Shown: positions 8,166 through 17,980, counted from the first letter of the stretch. The stretch is DNA of 64,000 bases from Desulfofundulus kuznetsovii DSM 6115 (GCF_000214705.1 NC_015573.1:1201001-1265000); one strand, 5' to 3'. Translations and numbers: made by a program. The notes: generated by a model not told the origin, from the letters alone.

Positions 8166-8467
8166 AGATACGTCGCAAAGCCAGAAACTAATGGGCGGCG
8201 GTCGTCCCTTAAGGAGCGACATTGCGGAGGGCCGGATACGAAACACGGCGCTGCCGAGGTTAGCAAACCGGCAGCGCGAATCGCGCTGGTAGCAGTATCG
8301 ATATAATGATTGGGCTACTTAGGGTGTAGCTATTCATGAGGAAAATAGACTTCCGGCGCATATGCAGCGCTGCCAGGTTTACTCCGAGGCAAGCCGATGT
8401 TTCGTCCGGCCCGTAGCACGGAGCGACGGGGGACGACCGCCGCCCCGATTATTATGCGACAGTATCT
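8166..8467. repeat. Long imperfect inverted repeat: two diverged copies of a 110-120 bp element
   Basis: The left arm (about 8166-8287) and the reverse complement of the right arm (about 8356-8467) align over their full length. Shared blocks in order are AGATAC, GTCGCA, GGCGGCGGTCGTCCC, GGGCCGGA, CGAAACA, CGGC..GCC..GG, AAACC and GGCAGCGC. About 68 unpaired bases separate the arms. The left copy also forms its own 8-bp hairpin, GCGCTGCC with GGCAGCGC. This may be a MITE-like or decayed mobile element, or two copies of a structured RNA in opposite orientation. No target duplication was clear. It fills most of the 409-base gap before the small HTH gene. Confidence 0.75.
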
Positions 8468-8493
8468 ATAAAAAAGATAAGCAGCCGGGAGTG

Positions 8494-8724
8494 ATGGCCA
8501 TGGAGGAATACATCCGTTCCCGCGTCCCATGGAGTACCGAACCAAGCCTTAAAACAAAGACCGGGGAAGTGGGCATAGATTTTGATGAATTCATCGAAGG
8601 GTTGAAAGACGGCAAGAGCGATGCGGAAATGGCCGCTGAATTTGGGGTGACCGAAAAACTTATTTATCATTTGCGTGACCGTTTCGAGCGGTATGGTATT
8701 GGTTCCATTATGGGGCAGGATTAG
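8494..8724 (+). CDS. Small helix-turn-helix protein
   Basis: A 76-residue protein whose second half (from about residue 34) reads as a helix-turn-helix: GKSDAEMAAEFGVTEKLIYHL, then a basic helix. The first half is short and charged. Such small HTH proteins are common in Clostridia and have no assigned function. I chose ATG 8494, with a weak GGGAG before it; ATG 8500 is an alternative. It starts about 25 bases after the large inverted repeat, so the repeat may contain its promoter or control site. A bidirectional terminator follows. Confidence 0.6.
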   Translation: MAMEEYIRSRVPWSTEPSLKTKTGEVGIDFDEFIEGLKDGKSDAEMAAEFGVTEKLIYHLRDRFERYGIGSIMGQD

Positions 8725-8779
8725 AGCCAGATTTTTGTTTTTTCCGTTCTTCAAACAGATTCCATTGTAGAAAAGAATA

Positions 8780-8802
8780 GGGAGGTGGTCAGGCCACCTC
8801 CC
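8780..8802. terminator. Convergent hairpin terminator
   Basis: A perfect 9-bp stem (GGGAGGTGG 8780-8788 with CCACCTCCC 8794-8802, 5-base loop) lies between the small HTH gene and the convergent SASP gene. T-tracts are weak on both sides. Confidence 0.6.
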
Positions 8803-8812
8803 CGGTTACCAA

Positions 8813-9136
8813 CTACTTGAGCAGGTTTTGTTCGGCAAACAGAATCATCTGCCGGACCATATTGCCGCCTAGTTTGCCGCCGATACGTCCACCTACGGCG
8901 CCGCAGGCCCGGGAGCTCAAGTCTCCCCAGTAACCGTTTTTAATGTGTGGCGTGAGTCCTAATTCTTGAGCGATTTCGTACTTCATTTGATCTAAAATGC
9001 GGTTCCAGTTCTGGGGAGTGGCCACGCGCTCACCAACATGCAACGGATACCCCAGTTCATTGGCTATCTCGTATTTCAGGGCATCCAGGCGGGAGTCAGC
9101 TGCCGGTACCAATAATTTGTTTTGACGATTTGGCAT
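8813..9136 (-). CDS. Small acid-soluble spore protein, alpha/beta type
   Basis: The 107-residue protein has the SASP signatures: LDQMKYEIAQELGL near the middle and a Gly-rich GGRIGGKLGGNMVRQMI segment at the C-terminus. A first, related block, LDALKYEIANELGY, lies upstream, so the helix motif is present twice and the protein is longer than the usual 60-75 residues. SASPs coat and protect spore DNA and are degraded at germination; they are made in the forespore. The ATG at 9136 has GGAGGTG 8 bases upstream; an in-frame ATG at 9175 adds 13 residues and lies before that ribosome site. It shows the host forms spores. Confidence 0.9.
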   Translation of the reverse strand: MPNRQNKLLVPAADSRLDALKYEIANELGYPLHVGERVATPQNWNRILDQMKYEIAQELGLTPHIKNGYWGDLSSRACGAVGGRIGGKLGGNMVRQMILFAEQNLLK

Positions 9137-9301
9137 GCGGCAACACCTCCTCACCCTTATTATTTCCGTCCGCATAGATGATCATCCTGTCAGTTTAAGG
9201 AGAATTACAAACTGAGCCCTTTAGAAAAAGGTCCTGGGTTTACAGATTTAATTAGCCCAGGGCCCTGGTATTTTATGTTAAAAAATTTAACTATACTTTC
9301 A

Positions 9302-9330
9302 CGCACAGAAGGGGCGGGTTGTGCTATAAT
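9302..9330 (+). promoter_or_regulatory. Probable guaB promoter
   Basis: TATAAT at 9325-9330 lies 38 bases before the guaB start. No good -35 box is visible at the right distance. Upstream, CCTGGG and CCCAGG at about 9231-9262 can form a hairpin. Confidence 0.45.
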
Positions 9331-9332
9331 AG

Positions 9333-10829
<1,497 letters not shown>

Positions 10830-10834
10830 ACGAA

Positions 10835-10864
10835 AAAACCTCTTCCACCACCGGGAGAGGTTTT
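10835..10864. terminator. Bidirectional terminator between guaB and acuA
   Basis: AAAACCTCTTCC (10835-10846) pairs with GGGAGAGGTTTT (10853-10864) with one G-T pair. The A and T ends make it usable on both strands. Confidence 0.8.
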
Positions 10865-10878
10865 AAATCTTTTTATCC

Positions 10879-11529
10879 TTATTTACACTGCTCCCGAAAG
10901 AACACCCCTTGACGCATAAAGAGCATTTCCTTAAAAAGTTCTATATCCTTCTGGGGTACTCGCTTTCCGTAGCGCACCATGAGCACGTTGGCTATGTGTT
11001 CCAGGATATCGGGATCATCGGTAAGTTCCTTTTGCATTCCTACCGAGCCGAAAAGTTTGGCCAGCATTTTCTGATACTGCCACACGTCAAGGCCCGTGTT
11101 CCGCAGATCCCAGTGCCAGCAAAACTCGATGGTAATGACAATATAGTCCTCCATTACCGGGTTAGAAAAGGCCAGCTCCAAAAGCTTCCGGGCCAGTTTA
11201 TATTCACGCCAGTCCGGGCTGACTTCAATAGCCCCCAGCTCCAACACCCGCGGGTGCTTGCTCCAGCGGCTATGGCGGTCCGGCGGCAGAAAAGTAACAT
11301 AACCGACGACCTTTGATCCCACGCGCACAATGTAAACCATGCCTTCCGCCAGATCGGCTATTTCCTTCAGAGCGGCTTTTTGTTTTTCCGGCTGGCGAAA
11401 ATTATTTAATTTTTCATCGAAGGTTAATGTACCCAGGTAATCGCCGCTTACAGGTCCTTCTAAAACAGCTACCCCGTGGGGAGTAATTACCTGGAACATA
11501 TTTTCTATTTCCGCACAGGCGGTGCTCAT
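10879..11529 (-). CDS. acuA: AcuA-like GNAT protein acetyltransferase
   Basis: The 216-residue protein matches the acetoin-utilisation acetyltransferase AcuA: an N-terminal ITPHGVAVLEGPV segment and a GNAT core with VYIVRVGSKVVGYVTF, then LELGAIEVSPDWR and a long helix for acetyl-CoA binding. In Bacillus, AcuA acetylates the active-site lysine of acetyl-CoA synthetase AcsA and switches it off. Here two AcsA-like enzymes (40827 and 55384) retain that lysine, so a similar role is likely. ATG 11529 has GGAGGTG 7 bases upstream; a start at 11568 is possible but lacks this. AcuB-like protein is at 53944, not adjacent. Two direct repeats lie upstream. Confidence 0.85.
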   Translation of the reverse strand: MSTACAEIENMFQVITPHGVAVLEGPVSGDYLGTLTFDEKLNNFRQPEKQKAALKEIADLAEGMVYIVRVGSKVVGYVTFLPPDRHSRWSKHPRVLELGAIEVSPDWREYKLARKLLELAFSNPVMEDYIVITIEFCWHWDLRNTGLDVWQYQKMLAKLFGSVGMQKELTDDPDILEHIANVLMVRYGKRVPQKDIELFKEMLFMRQGVFFREQCK

Positions 11530-11573
11530 GATGTTCACCTCCGATGTTTTTTGCCCGGAAATGGCCATCCAAC

Positions 11574-11670
11574 CGTTCAGGGTTGTATTTGACCACTCAG
11601 CCCTAAAACCAATGGGTGGGGATTATCATGCTCGAAAACGTTCACGGTTGTATTTGACCATTCAACCCCT
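11574..11670. repeat. Two direct repeats upstream of acuA
   Basis: A unit of about 31 bases occurs at 11574-11604 and 11639-11670, offset 65 bp. Both contain CGTTCA, then GGTTGTATTTGACCA and TCARCCC. It lies 45-140 bases before the acuA start and could be a paired operator. The rest of the gap to 11857 holds no recognisable gene. Confidence 0.7.
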
Positions 11671-11857
11671 TAATTCAACCGTTTGCTTGATCCAATTATA
11701 ACCTACCTGTCGCCTGGCTGACAATAGAAATTTTTCTGTAGAATTGTGCAGGAAAAAAGTGGTAAAAAGTGGCATATCTTTGCAGGGGAAACAATATGCG
11801 TCAGGGAATAGATCCATTATTTCTAGAGAAGTTAGTTAGGAAGGTGGTCTTTTTGCC

Positions 11858-13258
11858 ATGGAAGGAAAACTCTATTCCCTGACCGATGTTTTAAAGAAGA
11901 CACTGTTTTTCTTTGATTCCTTAACCGTAGCGGAATTAACCCCCTACGTGCATAAGCGGATGATGCGCGATTACACCCTCTCTCAAGTGGAAGAAAAGGT
12001 CGTGCTTTGTTTGCGTCAACATCCCTGTTTTTTTGTGGATAACCGTAACGCCTGGCACCTGGATCTGGAAGGGAACCGGGAAAATGATGCTTTTTACGCC
12101 CTGCTGCTCAAGCGCCAGAAACCCATGAGTTTAAAGGAGCTCAAGGGTGCCGCCTGGGGTAAAAACAAGAAAAACAAGCGCCTGGTTGCTGAGGAAGCCA
12201 GTCTCATTTCCGATGGGCGCTTTATTCAGCTGGACAACGGTTACTGGGGGCTGACCGAATGGGAGGTGGAGGCCGGGCAGTACGCCCTGAAACATCTGGT
12301 GATCAAGGCTCTAAAAACCCATCCCCAGGGTTTAAGCCTGCAGCAGATTTATGAGGTGGTCAATGCCTGGCGCCAAACCACGGTAACAGCCATCGAGGGG
12401 GTGCTCCGGAAGTTTCCCTATTTCGAGCTGGTGGGGGAAGGGGTATGGACCTACAACCCCGGTGTACAGTCGGCCTACGAGGCCCTGACGAAACGCTACC
12501 TGGCCGCTTTGAACCGCCAAAAAGCCCGCTGGCACCGGGACCGGGAGCGCTGGCGCAGAAAGATCAGCACGCTGGAGCAGCAATTGCAAGAGGTCAATGC
12601 CGCCTACCGGGAGGCGGCAGCGGCCCTTGCCCAGCGGGCAGAAGAAGTGGCCCATCATGAATACCTGGTGACCCAGATGGCGGAAAAGGATTTGCTCCTT
12701 TCCCTGCGCAAGAAGGAAATATTACGCTACCGGGAGCACATCAACAAGCTGGAGGCCAAGGCCAACAGTATCCTGCATCAATGCCGCCTCTGGGTAAAAA
12801 GGGCCCGGGACGGCGAACAGGAAATCGCTCAGTTGCGCCAGGTGCTGGCCAAGAACCAGGCCAGCCTGGAAACCATGTTTACCAAGCTGCAGCAATATAA
12901 AGAGCGGGACCGGGAAAATAAGAGCAAGCTAGCTGAGCTCAAGGAACAGCATGCCACTAGGGTGGCGGAGCTGCAGACGGAAATTGTCGAACTCAGGCAG
13001 AAGCTGGAGCGGGCTCAGGAAATGGCCTTACAGGAGGAAAGACAGCTGCGGGAAGAAATCAGCCTTTTAAGCAACGACTTGAAAGAGGCGCTGGAAAAGG
13101 GGGAAGAAGCACAACGTTCCCTGCGCTTTACCCAGAAGGAACTGCAGCGCTGCCAGGAGCAATACCGTCGCCTGCAGGGTAGTTTGAAAAATCCTCTGGT
13201 CAGGCTGGCTATACGTTTTTGTTCCTGGTTTGGGGGACCCACAGGGCAGCCGATTTAA
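11858..13258 (+). CDS. Winged-helix repeats plus long coiled coil, function unknown
   Basis: The first 205 of 466 residues read as three winged-helix-like units: one ending in FFVDNRNAWHLDL, one ending in FIQLDNGYWGLTE, and one ending in FELVGEGVWTYNP. These resemble the small HTH of RNA polymerase delta subunit and HARE-HTH proteins. From about residue 215 to 445 the sequence is an almost unbroken coiled coil rich in Glu, Gln, Lys and Arg. The last 20 residues are hydrophobic and aromatic (LAIRFCSWFGG). No signal peptide is seen. The plan suggests a DNA-binding or scaffold protein, but I do not recognise the family. ATG 11858 has AGGAAGGTGG upstream. It is transcribed alone. Confidence 0.75.
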   Translation: MEGKLYSLTDVLKKTLFFFDSLTVAELTPYVHKRMMRDYTLSQVEEKVVLCLRQHPCFFVDNRNAWHLDLEGNRENDAFYALLLKRQKPMSLKELKGAAWGKNKKNKRLVAEEASLISDGRFIQLDNGYWGLTEWEVEAGQYALKHLVIKALKTHPQGLSLQQIYEVVNAWRQTTVTAIEGVLRKFPYFELVGEGVWTYNPGVQSAYEALTKRYLAALNRQKARWHRDRERWRRKISTLEQQLQEVNAAYREAAAALAQRAEEVAHHEYLVTQMAEKDLLLSLRKKEILRYREHINKLEAKANSILHQCRLWVKRARDGEQEIAQLRQVLAKNQASLETMFTKLQQYKERDRENKSKLAELKEQHATRVAELQTEIVELRQKLERAQEMALQEERQLREEISLLSNDLKEALEKGEEAQRSLRFTQKELQRCQEQYRRLQGSLKNPLVRLAIRFCSWFGGPTGQPI

Positions 13259-13421
13259 AGCCGGGGGCCGCACCGGAAGTGGTGGGCCCTAATTTTGCGC
13301 CTAAATGTTCTACAGCAACCCGCTCCTGAAAACCCCACAGTCCTGTGCCGTGGTTCGAGCGGACGTTTTGAGAAGGCGAGTACTGGTTACATAGTCCTGA
13401 TGCGGGACCAAAATAAACTGT

Positions 13422-13461
13422 ACGGGTGGTCAACCTCACGCGGCGAACGGCTCCGCCCGGT
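13422..13461. repeat. 40-bp dispersed repeat, copy 1
   Basis: This 40-bp unit, with core GGTCAACCTCACGCG and end CTCCGCCCGGT, matches 15400-15440 at about 37 of 41 positions, same orientation. The two copies bracket the two AT-richer genes at 13597-15058. The surrounding 13259-13596 gap has no credible gene. Confidence 0.8.
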
Positions 13462-13500
13462 AATTTAACGTGCAGTGGTGGATGGAGCTAACCTTCCATA

Positions 13501-13539
13501 AAGAACAAAAGACCGGGCGTCTTGAGAATGGACGTCCGG
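13501..13539 (-). terminator. Terminator for the 14466-13597 gene
   Basis: On the minus strand CCGGACGTC (13539-13531) pairs with GACGCCCGG (13521-13513), one G-T pair, and is followed by a T-rich tract (CTTTTGTTCTTT). Confidence 0.6.
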
Positions 13540-13596
13540 CTTCCCAAACACTGTTTCCCTACTGGCTAGTGATCTTCCAGTACAGCTTTGGGTCTA

Positions 13597-14466
13597 TCAA
13601 ACCTGGCCCATTCTTCGGCGAAAGACATAGAATCCAATCACTGCACCGAAAATGATGATTAACAAAACAATTAGGGGAAGCTTAAAAATGTTCTTATTAT
13701 CGGTTTTATTTGGATAACCTGCTAAAGAGTTCGGATTCTCGCGGAATTGTTGTAAGACAGGGCCTACGGTTGATACCACCTTGTCCCGTGAATAAATTTC
13801 TCCACTCCTTAAGCCGTATGCTTCCTTCCAGTCTCCATGAATAAACGGTACGAGATACTCTTCACCTTCTTTCACAACTAATAAAAAGGTGGTATGTAAA
13901 GGCATAACCGTGAAAAATGCATAATCTTCAATGGCATATACCCCTGCTTTGCCCATGAAATCTGCCAAGCGGGAGCTATCGGAGATGAGAGAGAGCGTTT
14001 GTGAAGAAAGGTATCCACCTAATTCGGAAAACTCCCATTTTCCTTGAATCTTTTCAATCCTAAATGAGCCCACAAACTCGCCGCTTTTTTTGTTTATTAC
14101 TGGAAATTCCCATGCATATGGGCACTGCTTAAGTAGTTTGGTCAAGGGATCGTTCTTCATTAATGCCTGGAACACAGACTCGTTAGGGATAAATACTTTA
14201 ACTGGCCTACCGAGCGTCAAGTTGGTTGGATCATTAACCTCTGCAAGTTCAGCCCGGTTTAACTCATCCTTATTGCGAACCATGAAACCAAGCGGGTTCT
14301 TTTCTTTAATTGCTGCTTCTATTTCAGTTTTTTCAGGTGCATTTTCGAACGATGGTGTGTCGAATATCTGCTTAATGGAAGAGAAAGAAGCAAAGGTTGG
14401 TACCGTTAAAACCACACAGAAAAGAGTTAGGCTAATCAGCATAATTAGCATAACTTTACTTTTCAC
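13597..14466 (-). CDS. Exported membrane-anchored protein, function unknown
   Basis: The 289-residue protein begins with a clear signal peptide or anchor (MKSKVMLIMLISLTLFCVV, then a PTFASF cleavage region) and ends with one strong membrane helix (LPLIVLLIIIFGAVIGFYVF) followed by RRR. The bulk is therefore predicted outside the cell, anchored at the C-terminus. I recognise no domain. Base composition is AT-richer than its neighbours. It follows the papain-like protein gene on the same strand by 37 bases and is probably co-transcribed, so the two products may act together. A GGAAGTG ribosome site precedes ATG 14466. Confidence 0.7.
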   Translation of the reverse strand: MKSKVMLIMLISLTLFCVVLTVPTFASFSSIKQIFDTPSFENAPEKTEIEAAIKEKNPLGFMVRNKDELNRAELAEVNDPTNLTLGRPVKVFIPNESVFQALMKNDPLTKLLKQCPYAWEFPVINKKSGEFVGSFRIEKIQGKWEFSELGGYLSSQTLSLISDSSRLADFMGKAGVYAIEDYAFFTVMPLHTTFLLVVKEGEEYLVPFIHGDWKEAYGLRSGEIYSRDKVVSTVGPVLQQFRENPNSLAGYPNKTDNKNIFKLPLIVLLIIIFGAVIGFYVFRRRMGQV

Positions 14467-14503
14467 TGGGTTTCACTTCCTTTCTTAGGTTATTAATTCT
14501 GGC

Positions 14504-15058
14504 TTATTGATAAAACAAAGACCCACCCCGTCTCCAAATACTGTTGCTTACATAATATGAATACGTGCAACCATGACCTCTACCATTCCAAGGTTCATTA
14601 TAGATTACAAAACTTGTACTCGTATCGTACCCTTTGATTACCATAGCGTGTCCGCCACCTGATGTCCAATAAATTGCTGTTCCGATAGGGCCACGGTTAT
14701 TGATCTGGTATTGAACAGCAGCATAAGACAGTGCATTATACTGTATAGATCCATTTCTACCTGTGTAGTCTTGAACGTAATACTCAATATCTTCAAGTGT
14801 TCCCCCTTGGTTGAAGTTGTTCCCGTGCTCACGCCGTGCAATCTCAACGTCTCGATCGACATTGTCGTTTCTAAAGTATGCTATAATCATAAAGGCTGTT
14901 GTCGCCCAGTAAATACTATCATACGGTCGCTGAGAAAATTCTGGTACAGCAAGAACAGACCGCACTGCATATGTGATAATTGGATGCGCTACCAGTAAGC
15001 AGCACAGGGCCGCCGCTACCAAAATCGTCCGCCACCAGGCGCTTAGTTTTTCTGCCAT
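14504..15058 (-). CDS. Papain-like (C39/C70-type) exported protein with Tyr in place of the catalytic Cys
   Basis: The 184-residue protein has an N-terminal membrane segment (residues 11-32) and a papain-like domain. The family's usual CWAA start of the catalytic helix is replaced by Y50-WATTAFM; the codon is TAC where TGC would give cysteine. The His box GGGHAMVIKGYD (H137) and Asn segment YNEPWN (N154) are intact, as in AvrRpt2/C39-like peptidases. The enzyme is therefore probably inactive as a protease, unless another cysteine serves. ATG 15058 has GGAGG upstream; a start at 15127 lies before that site. It is AT-rich, has its own promoter and precedes the membrane-anchored protein gene. 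Confidence 0.75.
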   Translation of the reverse strand: MAEKLSAWWRTILVAAALCCLLVAHPIITYAVRSVLAVPEFSQRPYDSIYWATTAFMIIAYFRNDNVDRDVEIARREHGNNFNQGGTLEDIEYYVQDYTGRNGSIQYNALSYAAVQYQINNRGPIGTAIYWTSGGGHAMVIKGYDTSTSFVIYNEPWNGRGHGCTYSYYVSNSIWRRGGSLFYQ

Positions 15059-15207
15059 AAATGGCTCCCTCCTCACCCTGGCTTTTTGGTTTCTTGACAC
15101 TTTTCTCTTCCAGCTCAGCTGTACCACTGCTGCAAACCCGCGATTTCTCTTGCCCTGAATTTAACTCATACCATCGCCTGCCTTTCTTCTTTTTTGTTAC
15201 TTGCCAA

Positions 15208-15235
15208 TTCTTACCTTAAAGTAACATATTGTCAA
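15208..15235 (-). promoter_or_regulatory. Promoter of the 15058-13597 gene pair
   Basis: On the minus strand TTGACA (15235-15230), a 16-base spacer and TAAGAA (15213-15208). The spacer includes a TTACTTTAAGGTAA partial palindrome that could be an operator. Confidence 0.5.
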
Positions 15236-15399
15236 AAAAAAAAGAAACGGGTATTTTTTATTGCTTTTTGTCGAATTGCCAGCAGACGCAGGCAGAAAGG
15301 GAAATATGCTCGCGCAAGAGGGTTTGAAATATTCAACTGAGGAAGTAGCCCTTTTTCTGGGCGTCGTCCTCCGCAATGCCGCCCAGCCGCTCCCGCCGG

Positions 15400-15440
15400 A
15401 CGGGCGGTCAACCTCACGCGGGCGAACAACTCCGCCCGGT
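15400..15440. repeat. 40-bp dispersed repeat, copy 2
   Basis: Second copy of the unit at 13422-13461, in the same orientation, lying on the other side of the exported-protein gene pair. The 15059-15689 gap otherwise holds promoters and leader hairpins only. Confidence 0.8.
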
Positions 15441-15562
15441 GGTTCAGCCTGCGTTTTCAAATGGGGCCAAACTTCAAACCGCTTTTTACCTGGCATTGTA
15501 CCGTAGATCGAACGTGGATCAACTGCTAGGGCGATAAAATATGGCCGACAATGCTCTTATGG

Positions 15563-15642
15563 TATAATTGAAGCACAGGGGAAAACGAACCCCCTGTCTG
15601 AAACATAGAACACTATGCCGTGTTCTACCCAAAATTCGGCAT
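15563..15642 (+). promoter_or_regulatory. -10 box and alternative hairpins in the response-regulator leader
   Basis: TATAAT lies at 15563-15568. The leader that follows has a stem with arms ACAGGGG and CCCCTGT near 15576-15597, and then two hairpins that share bases: AGAACAC 15607-15613 with GTGTTCT 15620-15626, or ATGCCG 15615-15620 with CGGCAT 15637-15642. Only one of the last two can form at a time. Confidence 0.45.
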
Positions 15643-15689
15643 AAGTTAATTACCTGAGCTCAAAAACATTTTTTCCGGGGGAACTATTA

Positions 15690-16376
15690 ATGAAAAAAAT
15701 CCTGGTAGCCGACGATGAGGTTAAGATCAGAGAATTGGTGCGTATGTATCTGGAAAAAGAAGGCTTCAGGGTGGTGGAGGCCGCCGATGGAGCTGCTGCT
15801 TTGGATTATCTTGCCCGGGAGCATTTTGATCTGGTGATTCTTGATCTTATGATGCCCAATACCGATGGCTGGACGGTATGCCGGGAGATCCGCAAGCGGG
15901 ATAACCCGGTGCCCATCATTATGCTCACCGCCCGGGGGGATGAGATTGACCGGGTGCTAGGGCTGGAACTGGGGGCCGATGATTATGTGGTTAAACCATT
16001 TAGCCCCCGGGAACTGGTGGCCCGGGTGAAAGCGGTTCTGCGCCGTTCTGGCGGGGAGAAAAACAGTCCTGAGGTTCTTGTTTATGACGGGTTGACCATC
16101 GACCCTTCTTCCCGGAAGGTAGAAGTCAACGGGCAGGTAGTTAACCTTACTCCCAAGGAGTACGACTTGCTTTATGTGATGGCCCTATCCCCGGGCCGTG
16201 TATTCACCCGGGAACAGTTGCTGGAAAAGGTCTGGGGTTATGATTTCTTTGGTGAAATGCGGACGGTGGATACCCATATTACCAGGCTCCGGGAAAAGTT
16301 GTCCCGTGTTCCGGGAGCACCCCAGTACATTGTCACCGTATGGGGTGTGGGTTATAAATTTGAGGTGAACAAATGA
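15690..16376 (+). CDS. OmpR-family response regulator
   Basis: The 228-residue protein has a receiver domain (residues 1-118) with acidic pocket DD at 8-9, phosphoacceptor D52 in LDLMMPNTDGW, and the conserved K of VVKPFSP. The DNA-binding domain (130-228) is the OmpR/PhoB winged helix (LTPKEYDLL, then RTVDTHITRLREKL). It overlaps the kinase gene by 4 bases (ATGA), so the pair is translationally coupled. Direct GTTAC repeats 11 bp apart in front of the convergent LTxxQ gene look like its target. ATG 15690 has GGGGGA upstream. Confidence 0.95.
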   Translation: MKKILVADDEVKIRELVRMYLEKEGFRVVEAADGAAALDYLAREHFDLVILDLMMPNTDGWTVCREIRKRDNPVPIIMLTARGDEIDRVLGLELGADDYVVKPFSPRELVARVKAVLRRSGGEKNSPEVLVYDGLTIDPSSRKVEVNGQVVNLTPKEYDLLYVMALSPGRVFTREQLLEKVWGYDFFGEMRTVDTHITRLREKLSRVPGAPQYIVTVWGVGYKFEVNK

Positions 16377-17980
16377 AGCTGCGGGGAATTGTAGGCAAGC
16401 TCTGGCTGGCTATGCTGGTTCTGGTGGTAGGGGTTTTGGGGTTATCCGCGCTGATCCAGGCCGGCATCCTGGAAAAAATCTATTACGAACAGCAAGCGAA
16501 CCGGCTGATGGAACAAGGTGAAAGGCTGGCGAAGCTCCTGGTGGAACAGCAGGACCCCAATCTGGCGGCCCGGCAGGTGGACTTGCTCGCCCGGTTGATG
16601 AATGCCAGCGTGATGGTGGTTGACCCCCGGGGGTTGGTGGAGCACTGGCAGGCCATGGGCATGGGTCACATGATGCCCCACATGGGGGGAGCCCCCTGGT
16701 CCAGGGGTGGCCGGGGTCAGGGAGCGCCCTGGCGGGGTGGAGCAAGCGATGAGCAATCCTTCCAGCCCCGGTTTGGCCAGGAGGCAATGGATGGTGCGCC
16801 CTGCCCCACACCGCCTGTCAGTCGCGGTGAAGGGGGGAGTTTGGCCGCCATGATGCCTTTTAACCGGGAACAGATCCAGCGGGTGCTGGCCGGTGAAAGG
16901 GTTGTGCGCCGGGAATATAACCCCTTTTTTAATACCGATGTGGTGGTAGCCGGCATTCCCCTGCAAAAGGGAAAACAGGTCTTTGGAGCGCTGTTTATTC
17001 ATGCTCCGGTGGCTCCCCTGGCCGCAAACCTTAAGGCCCTGCAGCAATCCAGCCTTTATGCCCTGGCCCTGGGGGCTTTAATGGCTACCTTGCTCGGCCT
17101 CCTTCTCTCCCGCACCCTGGCCAGGCCTCTGGTGGAAATGAATCGGATTGCCCGGGCCATGGCCCAGGGAGATTTTACCCGTCAGGTGACGGTGCGTTCC
17201 AGAGACGAAATCGGGGCCCTGGCCCAGTCGCTCAACACCCTTTCCCGGGAATTGCAGGAAAAAATATCCGCTTTGCAAAAGATCGACGCAGCACGCAAGG
17301 AATTTGTGGCCAACGTTTCCCACGAGCTGCGCACACCCCTGACCATCATGCAGGGTTATACCGAGGCCATCCTGGACGGTCTGGCCCGGGATGAAAGCCA
17401 GCGGCGGGAATACCTGCAAAATATACTGGAAGAAATTTTACGCCTGCGCCGCCTGGTGGATGACCTCCTGGACCTGCGCCGCATGGAATCGGGGCGGATC
17501 ACCCTGCGCAAACAGCCGGTGGATATGAAGGCGCTCGTTAACCAGGTGGTGGAACGGTTTGCCGGCGTGGCCGGGGAGAAGGGTACATTCCTGGGGGTTC
17601 ATTTGCCGGATGATTTGCCTCCGGTTTGCGGCGACGGCGACCGTCTGGCCCAGGTGCTATATAACTTGATTGATAATGCCCTGAGGGTTACGCCTGCCGG
17701 TGGCCGGGTGGAAGTTGCGGCCCGGCAGGCGGCCGGCAAGGTGGAGGTGGCCGTAAAGGACACGGGACCGGGGATTCCGGCTCATGAAATACCTCTCCTT
17801 TGGGAACGGTTTTACAAGGGTGACCCCTCCCGCCGGCGGACCGGGGGTGGGAGCGGTCTGGGCCTGGCCATTGCCAAACAGATCATCGACCTGCATGGCG
17901 GGGAGATTAAAGTGGACAGCGAACCGGGACAAGGAGCTACCTTTACCATTACCCTGGAAGCCGCCATGATGGATGCATGA
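16373..17980 (+). CDS. Sensor histidine kinase with Met/His-rich sensor
   Basis: The 535-residue membrane kinase has one membrane helix at about 10-32 and a second at about 222-246. The outside loop between them holds a striking [12 protein letters not shown] segment (about 94-106), plus Gly, Arg and Pro-rich sequence. HAMP follows, then the HisKA box [16 protein letters not shown] with H317, and an HATPase domain with N, G1 (VKDTGPGI) and G2 ([10 protein letters not shown]) boxes. The Met/His cluster suggests that it senses copper, silver or another soft metal, or that it binds the Met-rich LTxxQ protein encoded next door. Sensing is inference. Confidence 0.93.
   Translation: MKLRGIVGKLWLAMLVLVVGVLGLSALIQAGILEKIYYEQQANRLMEQGERLAKLLVEQQDPNLAARQVDLLARLMNASVMVVDPRGLVEHWQAMGMGHMMPHMGGAPWSRGGRGQGAPWRGGASDEQSFQPRFGQEAMDGAPCPTPPVSRGEGGSLAAMMPFNREQIQRVLAGERVVRREYNPFFNTDVVVAGIPLQKGKQVFGALFIHAPVAPLAANLKALQQSSLYALALGALMATLLGLLLSRTLARPLVEMNRIARAMAQGDFTRQVTVRSRDEIGALAQSLNTLSRELQEKISALQKIDAARKEFVANVSHELRTPLTIMQGYTEAILDGLARDESQRREYLQNILEEILRLRRLVDDLLDLRRMESGRITLRKQPVDMKALVNQVVERFAGVAGEKGTFLGVHLPDDLPPVCGDGDRLAQVLYNLIDNALRVTPAGGRVEVAARQAAGKVEVAVKDTGPGIPAHEIPLLWERFYKGDPSRRRTGGGSGLGLAIAKQIIDLHGGEIKVDSEPGQGATFTITLEAAMMDA

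Noticed and set aside
8166-8290. c-di-GMP-type riboswitch because of GTCGCAAAGCC
   Set aside because: The other expected blocks (GGGCAAACC hairpin and GTAGCCGGG end) are absent, and the mirror copy does not keep CAAAGCC.
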